Assembly: GCA_016718825.1 (NCBI GenBank)
Contig: JADKCL010000002.1
Coordinates: forward strand, 303,901 to 367,900
DNA length: 64,000 nt
Reading direction: 5' to 3'
Source: Bacteroidota bacterium
Lineage (GTDB): Bacteria; Bacteroidota; Bacteroidia; J057; JADKCL01
Positions 1 to 9,180 of this stretch are shown piece after piece. How positions within the stretch are numbered: position 1 is the stretch's first letter; each line of letters opens with the position of its first letter. Position numbers and translations under genes: made by a program. The notes under the pieces were generated by a model. That model made no database searches and had not been told where the DNA came from. It saw nothing but the letters and a program-made list of their open reading frames with translations.

Positions 1-234
1 TATTCCCTGAATGAAGGCGAGCCATCCACACGAAGGAGATTGACCTTTTTCTTCAGCGACGATTTTAATTTGACTTCCCAGCGCCAGAACAGCAGCATTT
101 GGATTCGAATTGCAGACAAACGCGTGTTTTTGGAGGCTGAAAAACACTGGGAACGTATTTGGGCGCTTTCCGAAAACAAGCCATTGACCCAAGCCATTCA
201 TTTTGGGAGGCAGCGTCGCTGTACTATTCCCTAA
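1..234 (+). CDS. 3' end of an unidentified protein-coding gene
   Basis: The frame is open from the first base of the window to a TAA at 232-234, giving 77 residues of a protein whose start lies outside the window. The end is rich in charged and aromatic residues, with no recognisable motif, membrane segment or sorting domain. It converges on the following minus-strand gene with only 4 bases between the stop codons, which fits a real gene end. A TTG within the frame at 40 could be proposed as a start, but the frame is open well before it. Function unknown. Confidence 0.45.
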   Translation, partial: YSLNEGEPSTRRRLTFFFSDDFNLTSQRQNSSIWIRIADKRVFLEAEKHWERIWALSENKPLTQAIHFGRQRRCTIP

Positions 235-238
235 GGAT

Positions 239-1771
239 TTACTCGTACACAATGGTGCGGTAGATAAACCGTTCACTTTCATTGTGCAAGCGGTCCACAG
301 AGGTCACTGCGTAGGTATAGGTTTGTCCCGCTTTGGCGGTCAGATCGAGAAAATGGCGTTCCCTGCTTAAGGAAAGGATGTTGCGGGGATCATTCAGGTC
401 ATTGACTTGGCCCTCTTCAAAGCGATAAACGACATAATAGGTAGGCAAATCAAGATCCTGAGCAGGTTCGGGAGCCTCCCAAGCGAGATAAAGGCCGTCG
501 GTTTGTGGGTAGACTTTCAAGTCGATCGGACGATTGGGGGGAATGCTGTCGATCCAAGGCATCGAAGGGACAAGCGCAGGGTGATTGTACATTTCATACC
601 GCATGGAGTTGCCGATCCCGCCGGCATTGTCCATGATCGTCGAGCAACGAAACCATGCACTGCCGCAGACCTGATCTTGGGACCGGCACAGCTCGACTTG
701 GTTCACAAATTCGGAAGCCTTGGCCCAACTGGGTTTGGTTTCACTTTGCAGCAGGTAGATGGCGTGACCGATATAAATGTGCCGATCGGAACTTTGCTTG
801 TCCCACCATTCAAGCAAAACATCAAATGCAGCGCGATCACTTCCGATTTTCCAATAAAGCTGCGGCACCATATAGTCCACCCAGCCGTATTTCAGCCATT
901 TTCGCGTGTCGGCATACAACTCGTCATAAGCGCTCAAGGCACGTATCGTTCCACTTCCACGCAGGTCCTCGTCATCGTTTCGCCATACGCCAAACGGGCT
1001 GATCCCGAATTTTACCGTCGGGCTGTTCAAAAAGATGCTATCGGCCAATTCCTCTACGAATGCGTCCACGTTGTGCCGTCTCCAAGCCTTGATGTCGTTG
1101 AATCCATTTCCGAATGTCCTGAAACTACGGCTGTCTGGAATCGGCTGACCGGCAATGGGATACGGATAAAAATAATCGTCAAGATGGATGCCGTCAATGT
1201 CGTAATTCCGCACAACCTCCATGATTACCCGCACAAGGAAGTGTCTCGCCTCCGGCACGCCGGGGTCGAAATACTTGGAGATTCCATAGTTGAAAAACCA
1301 ATCGGGCCGGGAATTGATCAGATTGTCTTTTGCGACGGAACTCAGGTTGATGTGCGAAAGGGCGCGGAATGGATTGAACCAAGCGTGGAATTCCATGTTG
1401 CGCTCATGGCATTCCTCGACCATGAATTGGAGCGGGTCATAAAAGGGCGACGGTGGCATGCCCTGCCTGCCAGAAATATACTGCGACCAAGGAGCGATTT
1501 TACTCGGGTAAAATGCATCCCCTGCCGGCCGGACCTGTACAAAAACAGCATTCATCCCGGCAGACTCGAGATTGTTCAGGATTTTAACGAATTCATTTTT
1601 CTGGAGATCACTGTGCATATTGGCCCGCGATGGCCAATCCAAGTTTGCCAATGTGCAGATCCAAGCCCCGCGAAACTCGCGCTTGGGTGGCATCGTTGAC
1701 TGACCGAAAACCGTCACAGCCACCGACAACCCCAAAAGTCCTAACAGAATTTTCCTCCAGCGCATCTGCAT
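239..1771 (-). CDS. GHL10 family glycoside-hydrolase-like secreted protein
   Basis: About 510 residues. The N-terminus is a signal peptide (MRWRKILLGLLGLSVAVTVFGQ). It is followed by the GHL10 (formerly DUF187) TIM-barrel signature: FRGAWICTLANLDWPS near residue 35, then GMNAVFVQVRPAGDAFYPS, FHAWFNPFRA and DIDGIHLDDYFYPYP, which carries the acidic residues expected at barrel strand ends. The last ~100 residues resemble a fibronectin type III module (PIDLKVYPQTDGLYLAWEAP). YngK-type proteins of this family are thought to act on cell-wall or other polysaccharides outside the cytoplasm; the substrate cannot be read from sequence. ATG codons at 1771 and 1765 are both possible starts, and either leaves the signal peptide intact. 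No frameshift is seen. Confidence 0.88.
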   Translation of the reverse strand: MQMRWRKILLGLLGLSVAVTVFGQSTMPPKREFRGAWICTLANLDWPSRANMHSDLQKNEFVKILNNLESAGMNAVFVQVRPAGDAFYPSKIAPWSQYISGRQGMPPSPFYDPLQFMVEECHERNMEFHAWFNPFRALSHINLSSVAKDNLINSRPDWFFNYGISKYFDPGVPEARHFLVRVIMEVVRNYDIDGIHLDDYFYPYPIAGQPIPDSRSFRTFGNGFNDIKAWRRHNVDAFVEELADSIFLNSPTVKFGISPFGVWRNDDEDLRGSGTIRALSAYDELYADTRKWLKYGWVDYMVPQLYWKIGSDRAAFDVLLEWWDKQSSDRHIYIGHAIYLLQSETKPSWAKASEFVNQVELCRSQDQVCGSAWFRCSTIMDNAGGIGNSMRYEMYNHPALVPSMPWIDSIPPNRPIDLKVYPQTDGLYLAWEAPEPAQDLDLPTYYVVYRFEEGQVNDLNDPRNILSLSRERHFLDLTAKAGQTYTYAVTSVDRLHNESERFIYRTIVYE

Positions 1772-1864
1772 CAAGGCAAAGGTACAAAATCCGATCCTAG
1801 CAGAATGTAAATCTGAGGAGTGACAGGCAGTAAAATTCGGTGAAATCCAAATTCCGGAAAAAGA

Positions 1865-1896
1865 AACGGGCCAAGTCCCGAAGGATTTGGCCCGTT
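1865..1896 (-). terminator. Rho-independent terminator of the SprB-repeat protein gene
   Basis: The inverted repeat AACGGGCCAA...TTGGCCCGTT has a short loop. On the minus strand it is followed by a T-rich run (TTTCTTTTT). It lies 22 bases past the stop at 1918, so it terminates the large T9SS protein gene. Confidence 0.8.
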
Positions 1897-1917
1897 CTCA
1901 GAATTCAATCGCCGAAC

Positions 1918-4242
1918 TTATTTGCCGACGACGATCTTTTTGGTGCTGATTTCAGCTCCTGCCTTCAACTCTACAGAATAAACTCCACTTGCGACATTGC
2001 CGAGGTTCACCTCTACCCTGCCTGAAGTCGCTTGCGTGACCATTTTTTCCCAGATTTTCTGACCGAGCTTATTGTACACCGTCACCGTCAAGTCTTCAGC
2101 GGCATCCAATTCGAAAGCGACGAAGAAGACTCCCTGACTTGGATTCGGATAGATTTCCATACCCATTGCTGAACCTGCTTCGACGGCAACCAAAGTTGCG
2201 ACCGTCGCGGTCACGACTGTCGTACAGCCGTTTGCATCCGTCACTGTGCAGGTATAGGTGCCTCCGGCAAGTCCAGTGGCCGTTTGACCCGTCTGACCGT
2301 TACTCCAGAGGTAGGTATAGGGCGCAGTTCCTCCGTTTGGCGTTGCCGTTGCGCTGCCATCCAAGGCACCCGAATTGCTTTCATCGATGACGGTGGACGT
2401 TGCCGAAAGTGCAGATGCAGGCTCGGTAATCGTGATCGTCGCCGTTTGGGTGCAGTTCGATGCGTCGGTTACCGTGACCGTGTAGGTACCGGCGGCAAGG
2501 TTGGATGCGGTTGCTGTCGTCTGACCATCGCTCCAAAGGTAAGTATAAGGCGCGGTGCCGCCTGTTGGATTAGCGACCGCGCTACCCGTGCTTGTGCCAA
2601 AGCAATTCACATTCACCTGACTCCCGATCGCCACCGATGGTGCCGAACTTGCATTGATCGTGACAACGGCAGTTCCCGTGCAGCCTGCCTGATCGGTCAC
2701 TGTTACTGTGTAATTGCCGGCGGCCAATCCATTTGCCTGCGCCGTAGTTTGACCATCGCTCCAGAGGTAGGTGTAGGCACCCGAGCCACCTTGCGCAACG
2801 GCAGATGCGACCCCGTTGGACAATCCGCAACTAGTCGAGGTAAAATTGAAGATGTTTGCGGTCACGGCTGTGGAAGCCCCAATGGTAACTGCACTTGTTC
2901 CGGTACATCCCACACCGTCTGTGACGGTGACCGTATAACTGCCTGCACCCAACCCGGAAATGTTCTGAGTGGTGGCACCATTGCTCCAGAGATAGGTGAA
3001 GTTTCCGTTTCCGCCTGCTCCAATGGCACCCGCAGAACCGTCATTCTGCCCGCACGTGGTTGGAGAGAACGTAGGAACACTTGCAAACACTGCATTTGAG
3101 GCATTGATCACCAAGGTAGCCGTAGCTGTACAGGTACTGACGTCGGTCACGGTCACCGTATATGTGCCTGCTGCAAGTCCAGAAACCGATTGTGTGGTAG
3201 CGCCATTGCTCCACAAATAGGTGTAGCTCGTACCGCCCGTTGGCGAGGCCGTGCCAGAACCATTCGACAGGCCACAACTCGATTGCTGCACCTGTGTCAC
3301 CGAAGCGGTGACGTTGCCTAAGCTTGCAACGGTTACCGTTCCGACTGCAAAACAGTTCGGGCTTCCACTTGTGACCGTAACGGTATAGGATCCGGCGGCT
3401 ACCCCTGTGATCGTTTGCGTGGTAGCACCATTGCTCCACAAATAGGTATATCCTCCAGGACCACCGGTTGCTGCGACCGTGGCGGTTCCATTGCTCTGAC
3501 CGCAGGATGCAGGCGTATTGCTCGTAGCATTTGCAGAAACACCCGTAGATGCGGCCACCACTGCAGTTGCGGTTGTGGTGCAATTCCGTGTATCTGTCAC
3601 GGTCACCGTATAGGTTCCTGCAGCCACATTCGAAATTCCCTGGGTTGTCGCTCCGTTGCTCCAAAGATAGGTGTAGCCTGCAGTTCCGCCGGTTGCACTA
3701 GCAGTCGCGGAACCATTTGCCAAACCACAAGATGTCGCAGTTGGTGTTGTGGAAGCCGCCAAAACAGCAGCAGGCTGCGTAATGGTCACCGTTGTGGTGG
3801 CCAAACAGCCCCAAGCATCTGTCACCGTACAGGTATATGCGCCTGCGACAAGGCCCGTAATGGATGCCGTTGTAGCGCCATTGCTCCACAAGTAAGTGTA
3901 GGGTCCGCCGCCGCCAGTCGGAGCTGCGGTTGCCGTACCGTTGTTTCCATTGCGGCAACTTACAGGCGTATTGTTCGGAACACTTGCCGTCATCGTGCAA
4001 GCATTGTCAGCGCAGATGTTGAGCGTCCACGCGGTCAATGTACCGCCATCTTGATCAAACAAATCCTCGATGCGCAGTTTCCACCAGCCTGTCGGCACGG
4101 TTCCATTAAACGTGGCAAGATTTCCGCTTGGATGATACGTCAAGCCGCCAGTGATCGGACACGCAATCGTATTATAGGCGGGACCTGCATCGTCAAATTT
4201 GATGTTGAAGTTGTCATTATCGGTACACAGGCCATTGAACAA
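1918..4242 (-). CDS. C-terminal part of secreted metalloprotease: P-domain end, SprB repeats, T9SS sorting domain
   Basis: This frame continues the gene at 4140-7010 after a single-base frameshift near 4262. It opens with the second half of a proprotein-convertase P domain (FNGLCTDNDNFNIKFDDAG, then WWKLRIEDLFDQDGGTLTAW). Eight ~75-residue SprB-type repeats follow, each with a core like YTYLWSNGATT and GTYTVTVTD. The protein closes with a type A T9SS sorting domain (EIYPNPSQGVFFVAFE, ending VYSVELKAGAEISTKKIVVGK). The apparent ATG at 4242 is an internal methionine of the P domain, not a natural start. T9SS cargo is exported through the outer membrane and attached to the surface or released, and SprB repeats are typical of gliding adhesins. 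An adhesive, surface-bound protease is inferred. Confidence 0.85.
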   Translation of the reverse strand: MFNGLCTDNDNFNIKFDDAGPAYNTIACPITGGLTYHPSGNLATFNGTVPTGWWKLRIEDLFDQDGGTLTAWTLNICADNACTMTASVPNNTPVSCRNGNNGTATAAPTGGGGPYTYLWSNGATTASITGLVAGAYTCTVTDAWGCLATTTVTITQPAAVLAASTTPTATSCGLANGSATASATGGTAGYTYLWSNGATTQGISNVAAGTYTVTVTDTRNCTTTATAVVAASTGVSANATSNTPASCGQSNGTATVAATGGPGGYTYLWSNGATTQTITGVAAGSYTVTVTSGSPNCFAVGTVTVASLGNVTASVTQVQQSSCGLSNGSGTASPTGGTSYTYLWSNGATTQSVSGLAAGTYTVTVTDVSTCTATATLVINASNAVFASVPTFSPTTCGQNDGSAGAIGAGGNGNFTYLWSNGATTQNISGLGAGSYTVTVTDGVGCTGTSAVTIGASTAVTANIFNFTSTSCGLSNGVASAVAQGGSGAYTYLWSDGQTTAQANGLAAGNYTVTVTDQAGCTGTAVVTINASSAPSVAIGSQVNVNCFGTSTGSAVANPTGGTAPYTYLWSDGQTTATASNLAAGTYTVTVTDASNCTQTATITITEPASALSATSTVIDESNSGALDGSATATPNGGTAPYTYLWSNGQTGQTATGLAGGTYTCTVTDANGCTTVVTATVATLVAVEAGSAMGMEIYPNPSQGVFFVAFELDAAEDLTVTVYNKLGQKIWEKMVTQATSGRVEVNLGNVASGVYSVELKAGAEISTKKIVVGK
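2190..3990 (-). repeat. Eight tandem SprB-type repeats (~225 bp each)
   Basis: The coding DNA repeats about every 225 bases, most visibly as near-identical copies of CTCCACAAATAGGTGTA (the complement of codons for the YTYLWSNG core). Copies differ in the tail, for example WSNGATT, WSDGQTT or WSNGQTG, so they are diverged protein repeats. Near-identical copies could allow recombination or assembly collapse. Confidence 0.85.
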
Positions 4243-7010
4243 GACGATGTTGGCACCGTTGGACCGATCAGGGTCATACGAAGGTCACTGACCCAAGTAT
4301 GCGTTCCAACGAGGTTGGTCACGTTGACGTCCGTGACCGTGCCACCGACACCCACATAGATACTGTCGGTAATGATTGGCGTTCCAGTGGAAGAAATCGT
4401 TCTTGGAACCGTCGTGCTGATCGGTGAAAAGCATGTCACGTTGTTGGTTGTGAAATTTCGGGTGGTCGAATAGGCACCGTTGCCACAACCATTGCTTCCT
4501 CTCACTCTCCAATAATACAAGGTGGTGCTGTTCAAAGGTGGGGCTGGGACATAGCTCGCTGTAAGCAAACCTGTTGCAGTCCGCACGATGTTGGTAAAAC
4601 CCGCATCCGTCGCGATATCTATGCTGTAGGTAGCACCTGTTTGTGCGGTCCAAGTCATCGTCGGTGCCGTACTCACACCGGTCGCGCCGTTGGCAGGGGA
4701 AGTCAGCACGATTGCTGTCGGTGCTGCACTTGTAACTGTCAGGGTTACTGTTGTCGAATGGATACCTGACGTAGCATTTCCTGAAACGGTGATCGTATAT
4801 GTGCCGGGTGCAATCGCGCCGGTTCCCGAAATGGTCATCGTGGTATTGTTTCCAGGTGTGACCGGATTGGGGCTGAATGTTGCTGTACCGCCGACAGGGA
4901 CGCCTGTTGCCGACATGGTGACAGCACCCGTGTATCCGCCAAGGCTTTGCACACTGATGCTGTAGACTGCATTGGCAGGCGCGCAGATCGATTGTGTCGT
5001 CGTCAATGCCAGCAATGAATAGTCTTGGGTTGGTGCCGTAATTGTGAAGTTGACATCGCTGATGTCAAAAAAGATATTGTTGGCAGCCTTGACCATGACC
5101 CTTGCAGTGGTCGTTGGGTTGTTAGGCACAGTCACCGTGAAGGTTCCGGTGTTGGCGACGTTGGTAGCCAACGTGATCGGATAAGTGAGTCCACCATCGG
5201 TAGACAAGTAAATGTTCACATTGGCGCAAGAAATGGGAGCAGCGGTGGTGTTGGCCACGTTCCAAGTGACATTCTGTGAAGATGTTGCAGGCCAGGTCAC
5301 TGCGGTATTCGGAGCAGTGACCACAAATGGTCCCGCTGTACTGAGGACGCGCACGGTCATGGTGTCATTGTCGCCACAGCCACCGCCAGGGTGGTTGTCA
5401 CGCACGTAACAACCGAACCGCATGTTGCGGGTGACACTTGGCAACACTTCCCAAATGGAAACCGTTCCTGCGGCCAAATCGCTCAAGCGAGGAAAATAAC
5501 GACTGCCACTTGTCACAGCCGGACGTGACCTGAACTGTGGACCTCCCGTGTTTGTCGCCACCGGAGGTTGTGTGTTGGTAGCATTGTCATACTGCTCCCA
5601 GCAATATGTGATCGGATCGTTATCGGCATCAGTAGCAGATGCAGTGAGCACAAAAGGGGTACTGCGGGGAATCGTGAAATTGCTGAGCGTGGTCAATACG
5701 GGTTGGTTGTTGGTCAATCCCGGATTGACATCGCAGCTCGCTCCACCCGCCAATAAAAAGGCATAGATTTCTCTCAAACTCACAAAATGGAAGTAATCGT
5801 CGCTGTTGTTGGCGACGTTGTGCGTTCCGCATATGCCGGCGTAAGCCATGATGGTGGTCCCGGATCCGGTTTCCATCGCGGTGTTATTGTTTTGATTGCC
5901 GTTACATGCATCCTGATTCGAATTAAAGGTGTGGTTACCACCAAATTGATGCCCCATTTCGTGGGCGACGTAGTCGATGTCAAATGGGTCGCCGACCGGT
6001 GCGCCGGAACCGGTCACACCACGCGCCTTGTTGGTGGAGCTACAAACAACGCCCAATCCTGCCAATCCACCGGAGTTGGTTCCAAAAACGTGACCAATGT
6101 CGTAATTGGCTGAACCGATCACGGTCGTGGTATTGTTCTGATTTTGGGTAATCATCGTGCCTGGATTGCCATTGGTAAATGGATCCGTGGCTGAATTGGT
6201 GTAAACGATCAGGTTGTTGTTGGCAATGATATTGAGACGCACCGCGAATTCACGTTCGTAAACGCCATTGACACGGTTCATCGTCGTCACCTGTGCCGCT
6301 TGGGCCAAAGCCAGCGTTCCTCCATGGAATGCGGTGTATTCGCCAGTAGCTGAAAGCGCCAAGCGATAGGTGCGTTTGATGCAGTCACCAAAAAGACGAA
6401 GGTTGTTTCCTCCTTGTGGCTCCACTTCCTCCGCAGGGTTTCCCACAAAGTCACAAGTCATCACTTTGGAGGTTGCAAAATCCTTGCGCAAGTAAGAGAT
6501 GTACAACTGCGTGTCTCCCATTGCATACGGATCAATGTAAACAGCGCTTTTCCCGGTGCGCAAAACCATCGCATGAAACCCTTGAGGCGTAGCATCCAAC
6601 CGGATATAGGCCGTTGGGTCTTCAATTCCTTGACCAGCGTAGGTCCTGATTTCAGGAAACATGGCTGCAAGCGGGGCTTCCATGATCGGCGAATACACGA
6701 TCCGGAAATGTTCAAATCCGCCTTCAGGCATTGGCAAACTCAAAATGTGCATCGATGAGCCGATCGCAACCGCATTTTCATGGGGTGCTGTCGCCAAAAA
6801 GGATTTCATTCCTGCAAAATCCAAACTCATCGGTCGGTACTTGTTTGGGAAAATGTACCGGGTACCGGTGGTTTGCATTCCCTTGGCGCCATGGTCGGTC
6901 CATAGACCCTCGGCACTCATGTTCCCACCGAACTGTTGGGCATTGCCATTGCCCCAAAAGGCAAGCGTCATAAGCCCTGTAAAAAGCGAATAGATTAACA
7001 ATTTCCTCAT
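4140..7010 (-). CDS. N-terminal part of secreted reprolysin-like zinc metalloprotease
   Basis: The protein begins at ATG 7010 with a signal peptide (MRKLLIYSLFTGLMTLAFWGNGNAQ). A propeptide-like region runs to about residue 210. The catalytic domain carries the zincin motif HEMGHQFGGNH near residue 350 and the metzincin Met-turn GTTIMAYAGIC about 40 residues later, the signature of reprolysin-like (M12B-type) proteases. Ig-like and fibronectin-like modules follow, then the first half of a P domain (DSIYVGVGGTVTDVNV...DLRMTLIGP). After that motif the frame reads nonsense to a stop at 4140. Restoring one base in the doubled C/A stretch near 4262 joins it to the following piece, giving a single gene of about 5.1 kb (1918-7010). 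An ATG-like codon 21 bases upstream (7031) is less suited to a signal peptide. Confidence 0.87.
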   Translation of the reverse strand: MRKLLIYSLFTGLMTLAFWGNGNAQQFGGNMSAEGLWTDHGAKGMQTTGTRYIFPNKYRPMSLDFAGMKSFLATAPHENAVAIGSSMHILSLPMPEGGFEHFRIVYSPIMEAPLAAMFPEIRTYAGQGIEDPTAYIRLDATPQGFHAMVLRTGKSAVYIDPYAMGDTQLYISYLRKDFATSKVMTCDFVGNPAEEVEPQGGNNLRLFGDCIKRTYRLALSATGEYTAFHGGTLALAQAAQVTTMNRVNGVYEREFAVRLNIIANNNLIVYTNSATDPFTNGNPGTMITQNQNNTTTVIGSANYDIGHVFGTNSGGLAGLGVVCSSTNKARGVTGSGAPVGDPFDIDYVAHEMGHQFGGNHTFNSNQDACNGNQNNNTAMETGSGTTIMAYAGICGTHNVANNSDDYFHFVSLREIYAFLLAGGASCDVNPGLTNNQPVLTTLSNFTIPRSTPFVLTASATDADNDPITYCWEQYDNATNTQPPVATNTGGPQFRSRPAVTSGSRYFPRLSDLAAGTVSIWEVLPSVTRNMRFGCYVRDNHPGGGCGDNDTMTVRVLSTAGPFVVTAPNTAVTWPATSSQNVTWNVANTTAAPISCANVNIYLSTDGGLTYPITLATNVANTGTFTVTVPNNPTTTARVMVKAANNIFFDISDVNFTITAPTQDYSLLALTTTQSICAPANAVYSISVQSLGGYTGAVTMSATGVPVGGTATFSPNPVTPGNNTTMTISGTGAIAPGTYTITVSGNATSGIHSTTVTLTVTSAAPTAIVLTSPANGATGVSTAPTMTWTAQTGATYSIDIATDAGFTNIVRTATGLLTASYVPAPPLNSTTLYYWRVRGSNGCGNGAYSTTRNFTTNNVTCFSPISTTVPRTISSTGTPIITDSIYVGVGGTVTDVNVTNLVGTHTWVSDLRMTLIGPTVPTSSCSMACVPIMTTSTSNLTMQVPPIIRLRVRSLAA

Positions 7011-7170
7011 ACCTATTGCAGATTGATTCAACTACCAAACAGATTTTCTCGAGTTAAAGGTACGAATTCCGCCTGATGGATTTTGCCAACTGCCGACAAA
7101 TCCTGCATTGAATTCGACAAAAAAAAAGGCTTTGAATGTAAAAGTGATGCGGATTCGAAGAAAAGGAAAA

Positions 7171-7209
7171 GCAAAAAGCTTGATTTCCATTTGGAACCAA
7201 GCTTTTTGC
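7171..7209 (-). terminator. Rho-independent terminator, perfect 12-bp stem
   Basis: GCAAAAAGCTTG pairs perfectly with CAAGCTTTTTGC across a 15-base loop. It sits 20 bases past the stop of the minus-strand gene at 7230 and can serve that gene. Confidence 0.75.
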
Positions 7210-7229
7210 GTTTTCAAAATGTGTAATGA

Positions 7230-8468
7230 TCAGGAGTTCCCGCCATCATCCGGGTTATCCGATGTATTCTCCTCCCCTTCAGGACTATCCACATTCTCGC
7301 CTTCGGTTTCATCAGCTTCCGCATCAGTCGATTCGTCCTCTACAGGAGGCTCCTCTGATGGGGAATTCGCTTCATTTTTGGGCGAAGACTTCGGTGCGGG
7401 AGCCGTCGTTGGCGGCACCGGATCAGGCGCTGGCGTTGGCTGCGGCTCCTGTTTACCAAAGCGCAACCTCAGGAGGCTTTGAAGCTGCTTGTACCAATAA
7501 GTCGAACCCAGGGACACTGCCCCCACCGTAAGAATCAAGCCAATGACCTTCATTAACCACCATGAAAACCCGCTACTTTTGGAATCCCAACCCGGACTCC
7601 CCGGCAGGATTTCACTCGACCAGCCGATTGGCAATACTTTCGTAGCGTTGATATCCTTATACAAGGTATCCAACGTGGTTTTGATCGAAATCAAGTCGTT
7701 GAGTGTTTGCAAAGAATCGGCCGAGGCGACTGTCTTGGTGGAAACAACAATCGAGTCCCCATTCAACCCCTGAAGCGTATCCGTGGTTTGAACCGTGGTC
7801 ACCGGTGCTGGAACTGCCGGCGCACTCATCCTTGACTCCAGCGAATTGGAATATCCTTGTGCCGCCTGCACCGTTGCCGAACGCAATTCATCGTCGTTCC
7901 AGAACATCGTTGTCATTTTCACGGTATCGGCGTTCATGACACCTACAACGACCAACGACACGATCGTCACCCAAGTGCGCATCCGTTGGCGGTACCACTC
8001 GGTCACCCCTTCCATCGAATCGTTGAACCATGTTTCGATTTTCGCGCGCAGGGTGTCAAAATGATTGGCGCTGCTGTGTAAAATAGCCAACAATCGTTCC
8101 CTGGTCGCAGGGTCCTTGATGGTTTTGATCCGCGCTTCGATCAGTTTGAATTGTTCTTCGTCTGAAAGCGAATCGTTTTTACCCAAAATCTCCAACACAG
8201 CACTTGCAAAGTTGCGCGAAGTGATCGATGTCGGGTCTCCCAACTTGTCTTTCAGCGGCGAACTGATCAAATGGTGCTTGTACAATTCGGCAACAAAACC
8301 ATTGTAGTGCTTGTCATCAAGCAGCCTACCGAGTGCCATTTTCATGTGCTTTGCCCGAAGTTTGCTCAACTTGACGCCAAGCTCCACAATCCCGGAACAT
8401 ATAATGCTGATCGCGAAATAGGCGAATGCCAGACCGATGCCGACTTCGATGATTTCCGTTCCAAACAT
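7230..8468 (-). CDS. Membrane protein of unknown function with acidic proline-rich tail
   Basis: 412 residues. A transmembrane segment near residues 10-32 (VGIGLAFAYFAISIICSGIVE) is followed by a basic, helical soluble stretch. Further membrane segments lie near 165-185 (VTIVSLVVVGVMNADTV) and 300-325 (WWLMKVIGLILTVGAVSLGS). The last ~75 residues are low complexity: a Pro/Ala run, then a strongly acidic Glu/Asp/Ser tail. No enzymatic motif is recognisable. Proteins with this layout are usually annotated only as hypothetical. It stands alone between two terminators. Function unknown. Confidence 0.75.
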   Translation of the reverse strand: MFGTEIIEVGIGLAFAYFAISIICSGIVELGVKLSKLRAKHMKMALGRLLDDKHYNGFVAELYKHHLISSPLKDKLGDPTSITSRNFASAVLEILGKNDSLSDEEQFKLIEARIKTIKDPATRERLLAILHSSANHFDTLRAKIETWFNDSMEGVTEWYRQRMRTWVTIVSLVVVGVMNADTVKMTTMFWNDDELRSATVQAAQGYSNSLESRMSAPAVPAPVTTVQTTDTLQGLNGDSIVVSTKTVASADSLQTLNDLISIKTTLDTLYKDINATKVLPIGWSSEILPGSPGWDSKSSGFSWWLMKVIGLILTVGAVSLGSTYWYKQLQSLLRLRFGKQEPQPTPAPDPVPPTTAPAPKSSPKNEANSPSEEPPVEDESTDAEADETEGENVDSPEGEENTSDNPDDGGNS

Positions 8469-8591
8469 ACTGGTTTTCTAAGTTTTAGGGGTAATTGGTA
8501 CCCGGAATGGACCATTGACCACTCCAAGCAGGCACAATTTAGGAAATTCTTCATATTTCCCCACAGGAATTTGCTCAACGCAAAAAAGCAA

Positions 8592-8618
8592 AGGTGCAAT
8601 GGAGTGAATCCTGCACCT
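8592..8618 (-). terminator. Terminator of the purK-purE operon
   Basis: On the minus strand AGGTGCA and TGCACCT form a 7-bp stem with a 13-base loop, followed by TTGCTTTTTT. It lies about 40 bases past the purE stop. Confidence 0.65.
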
Positions 8619-8658
8619 CTGTCCTGCCTTGTGTCAAATTGTTCTTGAAATGAGCAAC

Positions 8659-9180
8659 CTACTCTTGGTCAAGAAACTTTTCGTAACCTTTGATATTCAG
8701 CGCTTCCGCGCTTTCAATCACCTTTTTGCGCAACGTTTCTTTGTAGGCGACAATCTTGTCCAGCACTGCGGGATTGCTCGCACCAATGATCTGCGTGGCA
8801 AGGATTCCAGCATTTCTTGCACCGTTCAAAGCCACAGTCGCCACTGGAATGCCAGCAGGCATCTGCAAAATCGACAGGATGGAATCCCATCCATCAATGG
8901 ACATCACGGCTTTTACAGGCACGCCGATAACTGGAAGCGGCGTCACAGCAGCCACCATTCCCGGCAAATGCGCCGCGCCGCCCGCACCTGCAATGATGAC
9001 TTTGAGGCCACGCGATGCCGCCGAACCTGCATAATCCATCAAGCGCTCTGGCGTGCGATGGGCTGAAACAATGGTGAGTTCGAAAGGAATTCCGAAATCG
9101 TCGAGGATGTCGGCAGCTTCCCGCATGACCTTGAGGTCCGAGGTGCTGCCCATGATAATACCTACTTGCGGGTTTTGCAT
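8659..9180 (-). CDS. purE: N5-carboxyaminoimidazole ribonucleotide mutase
   Basis: 173 residues from ATG 9180. PurE moves the carboxyl group of N5-CAIR to carbon 4, giving CAIR in purine synthesis. The family signature is clear: VGIIMGSTSDLKVM at the N-terminus, then FELTIVSAHRTPERL with the SAHR catalytic loop, and IIAGAGGAAHLPGMVAA. Length is typical of class I PurE. It overlaps the end of purK by 19 bases, so the two are translationally coupled and make the two enzymes of the bacterial AIR-to-CAIR route. The open frame extends upstream to 9426, but only the start at 9180 gives the conserved N-terminus. Confidence 0.96.
   Translation of the reverse strand: MQNPQVGIIMGSTSDLKVMREAADILDDFGIPFELTIVSAHRTPERLMDYAGSAASRGLKVIIAGAGGAAHLPGMVAAVTPLPVIGVPVKAVMSIDGWDSILSILQMPAGIPVATVALNGARNAGILATQIIGASNPAVLDKIVAYKETLRKKVIESAEALNIKGYEKFLDQE

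Noticed and set aside
407..1699. Long plus-strand open frame opposite the GHL10 gene
   Set aside because: No motif or start context; it is the complement of a clearly conserved glycoside-hydrolase-like protein.
2284..3099. Plus-strand Cys/Arg-rich open frame
   Set aside because: Shadow of the SprB repeats; its composition reflects the reverse complement of Thr/Ser/Gly codons.
2190..3990. Periodic repeats that might be taken for a CRISPR array
   Set aside because: Period is ~225 bases, copies are diverged and lie in frame in a protein; no spacers or cas genes.
4240..4270. Programmed ribosomal frameshift in the metalloprotease/SprB gene
   Set aside because: No slippery heptamer or downstream structure was recognised, and the same one-base losses occur in many unrelated genes here.
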